Part shown: in pieces, positions 1 through 10,955 of the stretch
Position numbering within the stretch: position 1 is the stretch's first letter
How the letters are laid out: every line of letters starts with the position of its first letter
NCBI GenBank assembly: GCA_029532415.1
Contig: JAQOTA010000068.1
Location: forward strand, 248,001 to 312,000
Length of the DNA: 64,000 nucleotides
From: Marasmius tenuissimus
Lineage: Eukaryota; Basidiomycota; Agaricomycetes; Agaricales; Marasmiaceae
Direction: 5' to 3'
Notes under the pieces: generated by a model
The model's input: the letters and a program-made list of their open reading frames with translations, nothing else
Told to the model about the DNA's origin: nothing
The model's database searches: none
Position numbers and translations under genes: made by a program

Positions 1-770
1 GCAAGAGGCCGTAAAAGCCTGCTGGGTGAATCATGTTGATGATGAGGGAGTCGATGTTTAACGAGACGTGGTGTATATCCTCTGGCTTTGTCTTTGTTGT
101 TGCAAATGGCGCATGCTCAGGAAAAGATGGCTGACCCACATATCTCAGTGATTTGAGTTTCCTTGCATGACGTTAGCCCTGAAATATTCTGCCCAGAAGG
201 TCTTGGTGGTCATACTCCATGGTGAGATGGTGTAGTTCCTCCCAAGCAAAACTGAGGTCCATCGTCTCCAAAGGGGCTGGGTCGCTCATAAACTGGAAAT
301 TGATATTCTGGACTTTGGGGACTTTGGTGAAGAAGGCACTGTCCAGTAGCCAAGACAACCACTCATTGTATACAACTGTCTCAAGCATCAGAGCTTGCTC
401 AACATGATCCTTCAAGTATGAAACCAGATTCATGTCAGTGAAGCTGACGTCCAATACGCGCCAACGGCCACAATGCTTTACCAGCATTCGACAGAAATTC
501 TGGGCGAACTCTGACTGGATCTCTCCTGGTGACTTGTCTCCCCGAATGCCAAACTGAATCAACAATGCATGAGTCCCTGACTCGGCAAGACAGATCTGCA
601 TTGGGGCCATGGCCCTTCCATCAATGACAACGGCCATGGAAGCCCATAACTCTGGCGAATCGATTGCAATCTCCCACCAGTGGTTGCACACGCTAGCCAG
701 CCAAAATGTATCGGAGACCCACACCGGCAAAACAAGGCCACCCTGATCAGTGGCTGACGGGGGTTGCAAG
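1..770 (-). pseudogene. F-box family gene relic, runs off the window start
   Basis: The minus strand encodes a stretch matching the F-box family seen elsewhere in this window: SVCNHWWEIAIDSPELWASM (compare SVCNRWREIALQSPELWASL in the intact gene at 19510), followed by the solenoid-like region. The frame ends at 173 after GRIFQG, but homology resumes in another frame below that point (segments such as SLNIDSL and GFYGLL, which match SLNIDM and GFYAVL in the gene at 22095). So there is a small indel near 150-175. The coiled-coil start and the SPIRKLP F-box core are not found upstream of about 770, so the 5' part is missing or replaced. A functional product is unlikely. The remaining 3' part lies outside the window. 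Confidence 0.7.
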
Positions 771-832
771 TGAGAATTAGACTTACCGTAGATGATTGTA
801 TACTGTAGATATAGGATTAGATTGATATACAA

Positions 833-2586
833 TGATCAAATAAGGATCACTTACCGTCAGTATGTCTGTAGAATGGCAAGGTGTTGGCCAAGCGTTGACA
901 GCCTGGGCGAGTTTGATAAGACAATGATCAGCGGCTGATGAGATAACAGAAGAGTGAGATAATCTTATCAAGCCACAATCAGCCGCTGGTCAGAGCACAC
1001 AAGATTAGTAGTAGATGGGCCATGTCTTGTCATGACGCATCAGGATGGCATTTTTTGCCCACAGCCTGTTCAATCCCTTGTAATACACATGCAGACTGCC
1101 CACTTTTCTACAATGGACTTACAATGATCTTCTCAAACGTGGTTAAGTAGGCTTGGTAGACCTCAGGTAGATCAGAACTAGATCCCAGCGCTTGCGCTGA
1201 AATCAGTAGTGCCGGTGAGGTAGTTCACACGGCAGCCAACATGTCAGTACTCCGTACTACTCTTGCTTCTCACCATCATCTCAACTCAGCCAATCATTGA
1301 CTATTGTCATCTTCCATGCTGGGCCAGCTGCTATTGGACAACAACTCGCAAAAAAAATTTGAAGGAGAAGCTGGGGGATCAGTCTGGGAATCAGAAGTTC
1401 AGAACAGGTTGTTGAACTTAAAGACCAGGTGCATGCTCAACTTCTCCATTTGACTTGAGCAATAGTTTCATACTGATCACAATTTCTCTCCAGTTAGCTA
1501 TCGAGCGATGAGCCGAAATCAAATCAAATCTGAGCTATCAGGAAGTGGAAAATTCAACGCTGGAAGCTGCCACAGGAGCTCGCAGAGGGAATAGACTCAC
1601 CAGTCCAGCTCTGATGTGGAGGCGGCCGATGTCCGTGGTGTTGGTGACTGGTGACATATGGATCGTCACCACCATCATTTCTCTGGCGGCTTTCACAACA
1701 AATGCACGGACCACCCTCCCTGGTATATAAACTGGATGCTGTTGAGTTTTCACCTGTCCCTCCTTTCCCCCCTCCCACCATCATCTCATGCAATCCCCTG
1801 TGGGTCAACGTTTGTGACTCCTTTGAATCTTCTTTGCAGTATCAATGTCGACCATTGGTAAGAAAGCCATTCTATAATCGTTGACATAACACTCATTGTT
1901 TCGATACCATCAGCAGGAGCCCGTCATGACCTGAAATAGGTATCCACACTTTTGCTTTCAGTCGAGTACACCTGTCTACTGCTGATTCATCTTTGGGAGC
2001 TTGGGAATAGGTATGCTCACCATGCTTCTATGATACTAGAAATGTAAGCTGATTATATGCAGAAGCAGGAACATCAAATGCAGTGTTGGAGACCCACCTA
2101 TGCTGCCACTCCTGATTGGCCAGTCTCAGTGTTGTGAAGGCTTATGACTTTGCACGCTCGTCAATAGCATCTCGGAGGTCCATCATTTCTCAACCGTTGC
2201 TGGGTCAGCATTTGTATTGTGTGAAGGGTCCTGTACAATAGACAGTGAGGGTACACCTTTAGCCGTATTGGTAACCCTATCATGCTTGTAATTTTTGTAC
2301 TCATGCAATATCAATTGTCTGCTTCATATTGATTCATACTTATTATAATTGTGGTCACTGGTAGGGTCCAAATAGCCTGTATGTATCCGATAATGTTTGC
2401 CAGTCCGATCATGTCTTGAATTTATCTGTAGGTCTGACAGCCTCTGAGCATGCCAGTCAGTCTTGCAGTGTCTGATCATCCCCTTCATTCTGACAGTGAC
2501 TTGCCATACCAGTCATGCTGGTATTTCTGACCATTCCATCTTAGTCTGTCGCGTTCTATTCAGTAAGTGGTCATCTCATTTCATTC
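833..2586. other. Mostly non-coding stretch with one promoter-like site and a gene-start relic
   Basis: No convincing protein gene was found. The only gene-like signal is on the plus strand. A TATA box (TATATAAA, about 1723-1730) is followed by a pyrimidine-rich stretch, a short ATG exon beginning ATGTCGACCATTG at about 1845, a GTAAGA donor and a CAG acceptor near 1917. The spliced frame then stops within about 12 codons. This looks like the surviving 5' end of a gene whose body was lost. Other small frames here overlap each other on both strands and look like chance. Confidence 0.35.
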
Positions 2587-3302
2587 TGTTAGGATCATGC
2601 GGATATGACAGCCCGGACGGAAGTCCGAGCGGAAGAGACGGAAACCGACGTGCCAGAATGGACTAGTCGGAGTTGGAGAGAGATTCCGACGACCGGAAGG
2701 CTGAACGGATGGCTGGACAATAGTCGAAGGTTTCGCCAACGACACCGTTAAGTTGAGTTGTCCTTGACCGGAAGGGAAAGGAAGATAAAGATGAAGAGGA
2801 GATAGAGATAAGAGACGGAATGAGACGAATGAGATAAAATGGAAACCAAGTTGATTTTAATTCTGAGGAATACAAGTCGTGAGGTATCTAGCTTATATAT
2901 GTATCGATCTCCGAGACCTCCGAAGGGGTTCCGGCGATCGTAGTACCGAAGGTGAGTCAAGAGCGGGAGAGAATGTATGTACAGTACGGAATCCGAGATG
3001 GAGGGTAAAGTCCCGGAGTCGGAGATGAATCGGAAATGAAGTGTCAGAATGGAATGTACGGGATGAGTCATGATAGAATGGAAAGCGGAATGTCGGAATG
3101 TAGAGTAAACGTACTACTCGGAAATGAACGGTGTATATGTATCTCCGATCCGTAAGTACCGGGGACACGACGTCGGAATCCGAAGTCATGTTCCGGAAAG
3201 GATCGTGAAGGAAGAGAAAACATAAAGTAGATTCCGAGTATTGGAATCTCTGGAAGGTGGATAGAAGCCTTCGGAAACCCCGGAACCGGCATGGATGTAA
3301 CA
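2587..3302 (-). mobile_element. Solo LTR of an LTR retrotransposon, with 5-bp target duplication
   Basis: The segment begins TGTTAGG and ends GTAACA, so it has TGTTA/TAACA inverted ends. It is flanked by the perfect direct repeat CATTC (2582-2586 and 3303-3307), the 5-bp duplication typical of LTR retrotransposon insertion. On the minus strand a TATATAAG box lies at about 2899-2892, giving U3 and R/U5 parts of plausible size. There is no internal region, so this is a solo LTR left by recombination. It is strongly enriched in CGGAA/TTCCG words. Minus-strand frames of 107 and 138 codons inside it are not supported as genes. Confidence 0.85.
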
Positions 3303-3307
3303 CATTC

Positions 3308-3925
3308 ATACTTCGACCTAGAATTATCTAGCATACTTGTAGTTATTGTAATGTTGTGAAATCCCTATGCTACCTGAACAGAAAAGCCATCACCCATCAG
3401 CCAGTGACCCGGGAGCCTCAGGGTGAAGGGTCCTGGTCGTGGCTGGTGGGGCTCATCAGCTAGTGGTCAGGGCGGCCTGGGTTTGCTGGTGCATCCATTG
3501 TTCATTCCGAAATCGTTTCTGCCAGAAGGAAATGCAAATACAATGTGAAGGATTTCTGTTGGAACCTTCCGAATAGGTGAAGAAAGAGAGGAATATCAGT
3601 TGATTTCTCGCCCATGTGATATCTGTTTGGTGCGTAGCTCTTGTATAGTCTTCTTGTGTTTCTGAAAGTGGTGTCGAGTGATTTCGATTTGCTGTGAGGT
3701 TGCTTGAGATGGGATGTATGTGCCGGCACAAAGTAAGACCAAGAGGTGGTCTTCAGCGGACTCTGCCAAACACGACGTGAGGAGCTGAATAGTTGTATCG
3801 TTGGGTGCTAAAAGTTAATCAGAATTGGAGATGCGACTATGCTATAGCCAAACAGGTCAAAAACAAATATTTCAGAGGAGACTGTAGCGAGGACTCACCT
3901 ATCCGTGGTGGGGTTGTGGATGAAA
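3308..3925. other. Intergenic, no gene seen
   Basis: Two overlapping minus-strand frames (75 and 91 codons, 3456-3731) show no recognisable domain or splice context. I see no gene here. Confidence 0.5.
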
Positions 3926-3933
3926 GACACACT

Positions 3934-4479
3934 CAAGGGGTGTCACCCGGGCATCTCAGTCATATGGGGTAGGGGGGGGGAGGGGAGGGTCCCTGAGCCC
4001 TTAAGATCAAAAAGTGACTCCCCCTTGGGTGGACCTTGGGATGCCTAGAGAGTCGTTTCAGTACTCTTGAACACTCATTCAAAGTGCTCAGAGGCTAGAG
4101 AATGAAGTACACAGCCAAAAGACCCAAACTTAGATGTTTTTGTCCCAAAATACAGTGTGAGTTGTACAGGTCACCAAACTTGGAAGGTATGCCAGAGTCT
4201 GGGGTCCGGGTTTCTGAACTTCCTATTGGACACATGACTTCCTCAAGCAAACCACTCAGGTCCTACCATATCCAGAAGTTCTCAGTACTTTGTGAGTAAT
4301 ATTAGTGCCAATTCCAACTGGAAAATATATTGTCAAAACAGGTTTGATAGGTAGAATAGACATGTGACTGTGGGAACTACCTTCCCAGAATGGCAGGGGG
4401 GAGGGGGAGGGGGGTCCTGAAGGGCCTTAAGATTGTATGGGAAGATCATATATAAAAATTTTTTTGGTGACACCCCTTG
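3934..4479. mobile_element. Non-autonomous DNA element (hAT-like MITE), 546 bp
   Basis: The ends are inverted repeats: CAAGGGGTGTCACC at the left, and its complement GGTGACACCCCTTG at the right. The flanks are 8 bp on each side, GACACACT (3926-3933) and GATGCACT (4480-4487), which match at six of eight positions. This is consistent with an aged 8-bp target duplication of the hAT class. Inside, two related subterminal blocks in the same orientation each hold four G-runs followed by a CCTTAAGAT-like word. No coding capacity is evident. The family assignment rests on TSD length and terminal shape only. Confidence 0.6.
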
Positions 4480-4487
4480 GATGCACT

Positions 4488-5029
4488 GGTGCCTGCTAAC
4501 CACAATACCTGACCCCAAACGTGGTCAACATTCTTCTTCTTCATGACATTCAAACTCTGGAATGTCATGGGAGCAAATGACATTGTCTGCTACTTCAATT
4601 ATTTACCCAAAAAGGTTAAAGCCAGACTGAGCAACGCCAAATTCAGTGGATTAAGGTTGGAGCAGTGCGTACTCAGCTAGACTGAACCTGCCTTGACTGG
4701 GACACACTCTGCTTCTCAGATAAACTTTGATGCTCCTTGACTCAATGTTGTGACAAGAGTCTTCATATGGGCCAAAAACCTGGCCATGCCTGGAGGTCAA
4801 GTCATGGTCAAAGTAAGAGCTCAAGCACTGAAACGATGCAGGCTAAGCGCCCTAAATATCTAGATCAAGTACACTGTTCTGATTGACTCCCAGTGCATAC
4901 ACCCCATCTCTGATTGCTTCTCAAGTGACCTGCCCCAACTCAAATCACTTTCAGGTTGTATAAGTGAGTCTCCTCCTTCCAATTACTATACCTATAGGTC
5001 CAGTAATCTGAACTAGAACACAACTAACA
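4488..5029. other. Intergenic, no gene seen
   Basis: No supported gene. A perfect 9-bp inverted repeat, ATGACATTC and GAATGTCAT separated by 8 nt, sits at about 4542-4567. It may be a chance palindrome or an element end, and I could not pair it with anything nearby. Confidence 0.4.
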
Positions 5030-5622
5030 GACAGAGCTAGTGTTGCCCACGGCTGGCTTGGCTTGGCTTCAGCTCAGCTCAGAATGGCTCGGCTTGGATG
5101 TGGCTCACAAGCCACCTGCAGCACGTGGCTTTGGCTTGAAAGCCGCTGTAGCACCTGCTATTAAAAAGCAGCTTCAGAGCCTTGTTTTTGTGTGATTTTA
5201 GCATAAAACAGATAAGAAATGACTAGGTAATACGAGTACTAGAGCGAGTCCCGAGTGGCTAGTAAAAGGCTCAGATCCTAGCATAAGGAGAGAATAGTGC
5301 TTCGGAGGCGTCTCTCCTTATCTCTAAAAACTGTAGGAGTTGTATAACTGAAGAAAGTATCACTTCGGAGGCACGACTAGGACCTGTAGTCATATCAAGG
5401 GAATATCTCCAGTGGCTCGGAGGCATCGTACTCAAGATTAGAATAATAGGATCAGACTTGATGAAGACCCATACTAGCAGAAGCTAGACAGAGGAAGTCA
5501 CTGCGGAAGCATGGATGGTCGGAAAGTGAGACTAAGTCGAGCCTCAGAAGCTTGGTATAAGGTCAAGGCCTCACTTTGGAGGCATGATTGATTCAAGTAT
5601 ACCAAGTATACTCCCAGTTATG

Positions 5623-6317
5623 CTAGTCATCGATATTGGCTAGAGCTACCTCGTCCCAGCTGACGTAATTATCTACATCAGAATCTTCAGGATAATAAGA
5701 ATCAATGAAGGTTTCATGATCTAGATAATTGGTATAGAATGGATTGCATAAGATAGGATTATAGAACGAAAAGGATTGAGAGAGCCAACGACCCATGACA
5801 GGGGAGTACTTGAAGAACGAGAGCTTGGTATAGTCAAGCTTCGGAGGCGCTGGGCACTCAGCACAACTGACGACGGCATCAATCCAAGCATTGACAGCTC
5901 CAGGAGTGCAAGCGGTTTTGAAGTCAAGGAAACCAACTCGAGTAATGGACTTGGCGACCATGTCGATGACAGACCTGGCGTCGTGAGGAATGAAGTGGTC
6001 GAAGGTGTCCTTGCAGAAATAGATTTCGTCCTGGATCATGTCATAACGAATCACGTAGCCCCAGTAGATGGATCTGTGGCAACTGAGGAAGAACTGCTGG
6101 AAGATGATTCCAAGGATAGTTTCTTGTTCTGCGTCGAGTGGAATGGGTAGGATGATGCAGCACTCTTTGATTTTATCAGAGTAATCTTCTGGATACCACC
6201 AGAGCTTATACAACTCTGGAGAGGAAGTCAGAAGGCCGCCTCAGAATCTAGAAAATAGAAAGACTTACTATAGAGCAAGTTGTGGAAGTGATCTTCAATG
6301 TTATGCAAGCGTGCCAT
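5623..6317 (-). CDS. Unknown two-exon gene inside the hAT-like element
   Basis: The proposed model uses exon 1 at 6317-6269 (MARLHNIEDHF...), a 53-nt intron with donor GTAAGT and acceptor CCAG (6268-6216), and exon 2 from 6215 to the stop at 5623. It gives about 213 residues. The protein is rich in aromatic residues (WWYPEDY, FFKYSP, NYLDHETF) and in acidic residues at the end (PEDSDVDNYVSWDE). I recognise no domain, signal peptide or membrane span. It is not a hAT transposase by length or motif. It lies wholly within the transposon, so it may be captured host sequence or an element-encoded protein. The open frame of about 200 codons and a clean intron argue that it is, or recently was, a real gene. 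The start is chosen because it extends the frame through the intron. Confidence 0.5.
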
Positions 6318-7598
6318 AGTGCGCTCAGGGGAAAAGTAAGCAAGGAATTGGGAAAAACCTAGTACTTGCTTTTACTGACCTCTGGACTTGCTGCCGAAGT
6401 GGAAATTTTACTTCAGAAGCTAGGAAATTAGCGCTTCAGAGGCATGGATTCGAACCAGGCACTGGGCGCTAAACAATGATCGAGAAGTAATCGGAGGTGT
6501 TGCACCTTCAGTATACCTCACTCATACTTGTACATTGAGATATTGACCTCACTAAGGGCATAGTTGGTGCTGGTAGCAACAACAGAGCTCAACTGCGCTA
6601 GAAGGCAAGGGACTAAGAAAGGAAGGAATGGTGTACCAAAGAATCGAGTAGGAGTTCTGGCTGAACCATTGAACTATTACCCAGTATCCAAGGTACCAAG
6701 ATTGGATATAGTGGGGCGGCCATAAGGATGGCAGGACGTCGGAACTATACAAGCTACAGAAGGGACATCGACCTGGCCATGGACGGCTGGGTAACTCAAT
6801 GAATATAGGCATCTAGTAGCACTTCAGAGGCACGTACTTTACTTCAGACGAAGGGAGTATACACTTCAGAGGCATGCAGAACAAGATGACCTATGATGAT
6901 TGAAGAGTCTAGAACCGGAGAATCAATGCTGTGGAGGCAGATAGGCAGAACGGAACCATAGATAGGAGAGACCCAGAAGAAAAGAATGTTAGAGAATGTT
7001 CGAGGCTGATGATACTTCCAAAGCAAATTATTGGTTTTGACTTTGGGGTTCAAAAGCATAGATTAAACACAAAACTCTCCAAGTATATTCCAAAGTAGGT
7101 ATTTTATGCCTCCGAGGCATGGTTTATTTGATATTTGTACGATTCGGTAGAATTAGTGCATCCTAGAGTATATAAGCAGTGGGGTTTTCATCAAGGATCC
7201 CCAAGCAATCCGTACAATTAGTATTCAGAGGAGACGAAGCTATTCCACTTGTTGGGTAGTTAGTTGACTCGGGAGCGCTTCTGGAGAGACATTAGAATGG
7301 AATAGAACTTTGTTTTGCCCAAAACCTAGAAAATCCATTGAACACTTGCTTGACCTTGACTTTGCATTGTTTGTCTGCAACGCCGATTTGACTGGCTGAG
7401 CTATTGTTGAACTTCCAAAGCTAATTGGGCTGAGGATATTGTGCACCATTGACAGTTGGTCTTCGGTTATTGACAGACTTGATTGGAGTCTTATTGCATT
7501 TGTTTGATTTGATTGTCTTGTTGCCCCTCACTGTTCGAGTGGTTCTGAAGCTAGTTGAAGCCTAAGAACGCACTTCCGAAGCACCAAACAAACTCTAC

Positions 7599-8018
7599 TG
7601 TCACGAAGTGCTGAGCATCTATCAGAGACGGCAGAGGCGGAAAGCGGTGATAGCAAGCTTGGAGAGGAGCAGCGGGCTCGACTCAGACAGAGGTAAGCAG
7701 AAACTGGTCCCAACGACAAGAGGTCAAGATGAGGGACCAGGTGAAGACTAGCTAGCTTATATACCTATCCTACGGTCAGAGCTGGAGTCGGAGTGGCTAC
7801 CTATGAGTCGTGTATGAGTAAGTATGAGTCAAGGATGAATAAGGAATGAGTTGGTATGAGATAATGGGATGGCTGCGCGATGTGGGTTAAAGCTGCGCGA
7901 TGGTGGGTTAAGAAAGGGAATTGTGAGAAATAAGGATGTATAGTAAGTGACTGTGAGAAAAGAACATGTGATAATCATGTGAGCAAATGGTGGAGGGAAA
8001 AGTGGTGTCTTCATGACA
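7599..8018 (-). mobile_element. Solo LTR nested in the hAT-like element, 420 bp
   Basis: The segment starts TGTCACGAAG and ends CTTCATGACA, so the inverted ends match at 9 of 10 positions. It is flanked by the perfect 5-bp duplication TCTAC (7594-7598 and 8019-8023). A minus-strand TATATAAGCTAG box lies near 7756-7745; the same word appears in the solo LTR at 2587, so the two may belong to related families. No internal domain remains. It must have inserted after the DNA transposon was in place. Confidence 0.85.
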
Positions 8019-8947
8019 TCTACACTCCCCGAAACAACCTATAAACCTCTCTTCCGAACCCCACTTTTGACCTCCGAACTGGTTTCAGAGGCGAAGCTAC
8101 CTTAGTTGGATAGTTTCTTGAGTCAGATTTCCTTCAGCCTACTATTGCAGTCTGGCTAAGAGCGGAACCTACAATCAACGCCGATCCCCAATTCCTGCAC
8201 CCTTCAGCTACACTCTTGAGTGTTGGGAGGATTTGACCTACAAGTTAGATTTTATTATACACTGCGAGTGGCACTTTACACCACTCAAGCCGGCTCAGCC
8301 ATGGCTTGAGCTACCAAAATTTCCCATTTCATTTAATGTAATTTCATCAGACTCAATCCACTGTAAAATGTATATTTTGGGTGTTTTCTACCTAGAGATG
8401 CCAAATAACAAGTTGAGGAGTCTAATTACATGTGCGAGAGCAGGTCCTGGGTGCACACCAGGGTTTAGACTGTGGCTGTACAGGAACCTGGGTCTGACAT
8501 GTGTCAGACCTTGTGGCGTGTCAAAGCAAATATACATGACATGCTGGTCTGGGGAGTTTTTGCATGCAGTGGAGAAGTGTTGTATAATAATGAATATGAC
8601 AATCTATAAAAATTTTCACTGTATCTCTACTTTGGGGAATTGACTGGCTCAAGCCAGCTTCAAGCCAAGCCAGACAACTGGCTCCAATGGAGTCATTTTT
8701 GGCACTGGCTTGGCTTTAAGCCAGCTCAGTCACGGCTCCAGCTGAGCTGTAGGTAACACTAGACAGAGCCAGACTCAGGCTGAAGTGATCCGAAAGGCCC
8801 TTGTGCTTGGTGATTGGCAACGTTTTATTGGCTGCTGTTGATTGAAAGGAAGGAAGGAATCAGACTGAAAGCGGATATGTGAGTCAATAAAAAACTTTGT
8901 GTGCGTATTTGACGTGATTTTTGTTACCCTCAACCCCCTCAAGTAAA

Positions 8948-10604
8948 ATGGACTCTATATTTCCAGATATCCAGCCTCGCACACTGGATGCACCTGTGAC
9001 TTCCGAAGAGCTCCTGAAAACGCTCAGAAACTGTGATATCCCATGCATATCCTCTCACTAAACCCTCCAATACATCCAGGATGCACAACACGATGTGGAC
9101 CTCTTCAAGAACTGGATCTATCGCCTTTGTGCCAGACAGGCAGCTCTCAAACGTGAGATCTCTCAATATCATTTTCTCAGCTCTCCGATCAGAAAACTAC
9201 CATTGGAGGTCTTGCGACAGATTTTTGGTTTTGTCTCCAATCGAAGCTATTTTGGAATCAAATGCAATTTTGACTAAGCAGTGTCTGCAGTAGGTGGCGA
9301 GACATTGCTCTGTGTTTGTCTGAGCTATGGGCCAGCATTTGCGTCTCTTTCCACCATGAGAAGGCTTTCAAGCCAGCCCAACTCTTGCTCGCTTGCTCAC
9401 ACACTCATCCCCTTACACTCAAACTCAAAGGCAGCTGGGAGGGTTCCCCAGAGAGCAACAAGTTCTTATCTCTCTTATATCAACACTGCAATTGGTGGTG
9501 CGAAGTTGACTTGACCGAAATGCATACGGACCTTATTGAGGACACTATGGCCCCATTTGGTGACACCCCTCTCTTGAAATCAGTACCTGTCCATGGGGGG
9601 TGGTTGCCCACATCATTGCTGGTGTGATATCTGATGCCCCAAGGCTGTGCAGTGTCAAGATCAGGTCTTCAGTTCCTTATCCATATGACTGGCAGTTCGC
9701 ATTTCCATGGGATACAGTTCATTGTCTGGATATGGATAACAATTGCAGCCCTGCTCTCAAGACTTTCCTCGAAGCTCTACATTGCGGGTCTAAGCTCGAA
9801 TCGGTATCCCTGCATGGTGTGGCTGGGTTGATCCCAAGCAGCGGCAGGCAAGGCCCATACCTGTCATCATACGAGCCCGTGAAGCCTGTTGTCTCGAATA
9901 TACCTTCTCTATCAGCCCAGCTCTCCAATGCGCAAGGCTTTTCAGACATGCTATATGACATGTTCTGGAGCATGACCCTACCGTCCCTGCAGACCCTCAA
10001 GCTATGTCTCGTTCCTCCTCACGAGTTTCTGAACAAAAAGAATTGCCATGCCACTGAGGGATTGAATCCCCCCACGTTCCACGCCTTCCTCAAGCGTTCC
10101 AACTGCAACATCACAATGATCGCCATAGAAGGGATGAATATTCTGGATACAGATGTCATCAATCTCCTCCAGTACACGCGCTCCCTTCATACATTCACCC
10201 TTTGCAAGCTTTGGGCTACAACCGAGTTCCAAAGAGGTGAGGGACGAGCCCCTGTAGAACCTGGACATCAAATTATCACAAAGTCATTTCTAAAGCAGCT
10301 CGGAGCTACAACGCTCACTGCAGACGCATTCTCTACTCAACAACCCCTTGTTCCAAAGCTCAAGTGCCTCAAGCTTGGGGTCCAGTCTCATTTCAATGCC
10401 AACGAAGTCTTCGTCGACATGATTAAGTTGCGATGGGAGCCGTCATATGGGGATATGTGCTCCAGCGATATGGAGCAGTTGAGGACGGTCGTGTTGCATG
10501 TCATGAGTAGGAAGCTGGCAAAGGTTATTTACGAGCCATTGAAGATGATCGATCGGGAGGGGATGATGATTAGTGTCTTTGGGAACGGGAAATGGGTGAT
10601 TTGA
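8948..10604 (+). pseudogene. F-box family pseudogene
   Basis: The reading begins MDSIFPDIQPRTLDAPVT, clearly homologous to MDIIFPNVHPRAVDPPMN of the intact gene at 19510. It is broken three times: an in-frame TAA at 9059, a frameshift near 9270 just before the SSVCSRWRDIALCLSELWAS segment, and another near 9600. The F-box core SSPIRKLPLEVLRQIFGF is still readable at about 9180-9240. From 9600 to 10604 the C-terminal 334 codons are open and end in the family's MMISVFGNGKWVI. It is possible that this C-terminal frame is still transcribed, but no complete F-box protein can be made. Confidence 0.85.
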
Positions 10605-10955
10605 CATGCTTTTGTTACATTTTTGTGCTTTGCTCATACACTTTGGGCTCTGTATATCTCTTTCTCTCTCACCACTCTTGTCGTTTTTCATCGGGTTCTT
10701 GAAGCTGCTTGCCCGGCAGCGGGACGAGCTTCATTGGTACAGTGATACCTACTTCTGTTTGGCACTCAGCTTGTGGTCGTATCGTTCAATTCAAACATAG
10801 CATTAACAACTGATAGTCTGTATAGTTTAACTACGATCATTGTGGAGCAAGGGAAGTATAATCAAGTAGAAATTGAGAATTCAATTAGGAGTAGATGTGA
10901 AGAGAATGTGCGTGCGATATAGAGGAAGAGCAGCGGTATATAAGTTGATGCTTTC

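Larger units (their letters stand above)
5290..8095. repeat. Dispersed CTTCGGAGGC(ATG) word array
   Basis: A degenerate word of the form CACTTCGGAGGCATG recurs roughly fifteen times through the transposon interior, on both strands. Examples are near 5298, 5362, 5415, 5573, 5838, 6461, 6823, 6861, 7109, 7575 and 8085. Variants include CTTCAGAGGC, CTCGGAGGC and CTTCCGAAGC. Spacing is irregular, so it is not a simple tandem repeat. Its role is unknown. Confidence 0.6.
5038..8761. mobile_element. hAT-like DNA transposon with cargo gene, 3724 bp
   Basis: The left end reads TAGTGTTGCCCACGGCT and the right end, complemented, reads TAGTGTTACCTACAGCT, so the terminal inverted repeats match at 14 of 17 positions. 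Each end is flanked by a perfect 8-bp direct repeat GACAGAGC (5030-5037 and 8762-8769). TAGTG-type ends plus an 8-bp duplication are the hAT signature. Both subterminal zones (about 5050-5150 and 8640-8755) are packed with GGCTTGG/CAAGCC words, as expected for transposase-binding repeats. No hAT transposase was found, so the element is probably non-autonomous. It holds a two-exon gene of unknown function (minus strand, 5623-6317), many copies of a CTTCGGAGGC word, and a solo LTR that inserted later. Confidence 0.85.

Noticed and set aside
2748..3309. Minus-strand ORFs of 107 and 138 codons
   Set aside because: They lie inside or across the end of the solo LTR, overlap each other in different frames and reflect its repetitive CGGAA composition.
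8019..8035. Possible polypurine tract next to the LTR at 7599
   Set aside because: The matching TCTAC duplications show a solo LTR, so the purine run is flanking DNA.
8233..8643. 136-codon plus-strand ORF
   Set aside because: It sits in the right subterminal zone of the hAT-like element, with no domain and no splice context.
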